Source: Otis tarda (taxonomy: Eukaryota; Chordata; Aves; Otidiformes; Otididae). Taken from it: a stretch of DNA of 64,000 bases. Every line of letters starts with the position of its first letter. Position 1 is the first letter of the stretch. This document shows, piece after piece, positions 62,244 through 64,000 of the stretch. The DNA lies in assembly GCA_026413225.1 (NCBI GenBank), contig CM048552.1, positions 166,110,053 to 166,174,052 of the forward strand, written 5' to 3'. A program made the position numbers and the translations under genes. The notes under the pieces were generated by a model, which was not told the DNA's origin, did no database searches, and worked only from the letters and a program-made list of their open reading frames with translations.

Positions 62244-63090
62244 AACATAATAAGAGATAAGGACAGGAAGAGATCATTCAAGTTACCATTACAGGCAAAA
62301 CACACTTGACTTGGGGAAAACTATTTATTTGTTGTTATTAATAAACCAAAGCAGGATAATGAGAAAGAGAACAAAACAACTTTCTCCCACCCCTCCATCT
62401 TCTCATGCTTAACTTGATTTTCAATTATCTCTACCTCCTTCTCCTCCCTGAGCAGCACAGGGAAGAATAGGGAATGGGGGTACAATCAGTTAGTCACTTG
62501 TTGCTTCAGGACACTCCTTTGTCCTGGGGGGAAGAACTCCTCACATTCCTCCCCTGATCTAGCATGGGGTCCCTCCCATGGGTCCTCTATGACCTGTTTC
62601 AGTATGGGTTGTTTTTCCACAGGGTGCAGTCCCCCAGGACCAGCTGCCCCAGCGCAGGCCCTCCATGGGCCACAACCTCCTTCAGGCATCTGCCTGCCCC
62701 AACATGGGGTCCTCCATGGGCTGCAGGTGGATCTCTGCTCCTCCATGGACCTCAATGGGCTGCAGGGGGACAGCTTGCCTCACCATGAGCTGCACCATGG
62801 GCTTTAGGGGAATCTCTGGCAGCAGTAACATTACTCCTCCCACTCCTTCACTGACCTTGCTGTCTGCAGCCATTCCTCTCACAAGAAATTCTTCACAATC
62901 AGGCTCAGGCAGACACCTCTGTGGTTCTCTTTACATCTCATTTCCTCTCCACTTCTTGCAGCTGGGTCAGGCTGAATTGGGCCTAGACAGCTGCTTGGTG
63001 GGAGGCCAGATGGTGAGGACTGCACAGCCTACAAGGAGGCTGTGCCTCCCCCTCTCTGCCACTGCTTCTGCTTCTTTATTTCTTGTGTAC
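62244..63090 (-). mobile_element. Copy D of the large LTR, main part (right of nested CR1)
   Basis: Resumes with TAATAAGAGATAAGGACAGG, then AAACACACTTGACTTGGGGA, the CCATGG/CTGCAG body, GTCTGCAGCCATTCCTCTC and GGGAGGCCAGATGGTGAGGA. It carries more U3 than copy A but ends near 63090, before the TATA and CCAAT elements seen in B and C. The promoter end is therefore missing. Open frames of 66-145 codons across it disagree with the frames in the other copies and are not genes. Confidence 0.85.
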
Positions 63091-63268
63091 AGGGGCAACT
63101 GATAGCAGCACAGGTTCATCCTCTGATTCAGCTTCAGTGTCTGGTGCTGGGGTTCGAGTAGCCACAGTGCAGGTCAGTATATTTTCCCTCACTTTCACTT
63201 AAGTGTGTTGCACCGCACTGAGAAGTGTTTAGTAGATACTAGCCAGTGCCCAGCACAATGGAGCAAGT

Positions 63269-64000
63269 TGTGCTTCTTTAGAATAGCCACGTCATGAACC
63301 AATAAAGGTCTGGTCATGAGAGGTATGAATTTCTCAGTTACAGAATTAAGACTCAACGGTGTCAAACACATAAATTGGTTCTTTATTTCATTCACACACA
63401 AAGGGTAATGGGGCAGGAAAGAGAAAGACAGAAAGAGAGAAAGAGGAGAGGAAATACCACCATGGAGAGTCAGCATCCCAAAAGTCCATCTTACAGAGCG
63501 GGTGGGATGGGCATCCTAAAAGGGTGAAGATGCCACCATGGAGAATCAGTGTCCTGAAGGTCCATGTGAGTGAGTGGGTGTAGGTCCACACAGGGGTTCA
63601 TGCGGCGACCCTTTTTGTAGTCCTTTGTATTAGCCCCTCCTTGATGTTTTGGGGGCCTTCACCAGTCCTTCCATCTTAGGAGAACAGTGCTTTCCATCTG
63701 TGTTTTAATTTGTGGTTGCTGCATCCTATTGATCTGTCTCCATGGTGGTGGTTATTAGCTCTCTGCAAATGCAAAGCTCACTTGTCCTTTGTAAGCTGTG
63801 CGGTTATCTGAAGCATGTTGTTACCTAATGTCCAGCAAGACAGTGTCCACAAAGTCATTTTGCGTCCCCCAGAGCTGGCCTCCATTGTGCAGTCACTTGG
63901 CAGTGCTGTGCATGCTTGGTATCATCCAGGGCCTGAGCTCAGGCACAGGGTCTGGCTCTATTCCAGAGGAGGTATACAAAACCAGGATACCCCGTCTCGC
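63269..64000 (-). mobile_element. Different endogenous retroviral LTR, cut by the window edge
   Basis: Read on the minus strand, the sequence has an LTR layout. A U3-like body is followed by a TATA-like ACTACAAAAAGGG (plus-strand about 63609-63621), then GCATGAACCCCTGTGTGGAC, a pyrimidine tract, AATAAA (plus-strand TTTATT 63382-63387), and an R/U5-like segment (ACCAATTTATGTGTTTGACA). It contains an imperfect internal duplication (63457-63511 and 63533-63585). The U3 end lies beyond the window and the U5 end is uncertain (about 63269). It does not match the large LTR family or the 5.6-kb LTR. Confidence 0.5.

Overview
The window reads as nuclear DNA of a bird. It is AT-rich, carries no bacterial-style operons, and is dotted with CR1 LINE copies. 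Several of these end in the degenerate ATTCTATG-type 8-bp tail and the conserved 3' region typical of avian CR1. Single long terminal repeats (LTRs) of endogenous retrovirus type are also present. The species cannot be fixed from what is visible.

Almost nothing looks like a host gene. Two short plus-strand stretches at the left end (247-315 and 1309-1409) have good splice-site context and protein-like reading frames, and could be exons of an unidentified gene. A third exon-like stretch lies at 46744-46889. None can be named. The other open frames are chance frames in AT-rich DNA, or lie inside CR1 and LTR sequence. No RNA genes, CRISPR arrays or complete proviruses were seen.

Layout: 0-3 kb candidate exons and plain intergenic or intronic sequence; 3.2-3.6 kb CR1 (-); 5.65-6.22 kb solo LTR with perfect 5-bp target duplication; 9.1-9.7 kb first copy of an unclassified LTR-like repeat; 15.65-16.4 kb decayed CR1 ORF2 piece (+); 17.3-18.2 kb very old CR1 (-); 20.3-21.4 kb old CR1 (-); 23.9-24.1 kb CR1 tail (+); 24-35 kb mostly unremarkable sequence with microsatellites; 34.9-36.9 kb two copies of one LTR family in inverted, abutting arrangement; 39.2-39.9 and 44.4-45.0 kb well preserved CR1 copies (-); 47.3-47.9 kb second copy of the repeat seen at 9.1 kb; 48.8 kb CR1 (-); 52.0-53.3 kb CR1 ORF1-like remnant (-); 54.1-55.3 kb third copy of the large LTR; 61.4-63.1 kb fourth copy, split by a later CR1 insertion; 63.3 kb to the right edge, a different LTR (-), cut by the window end.

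The interest lies in transposon archaeology. Exact target duplications define three solo LTRs, a nested insertion gives a relative date, and CR1 copies range from nearly intact in frame to barely recognisable. No previously undescribed functional system is supported by the sequence.
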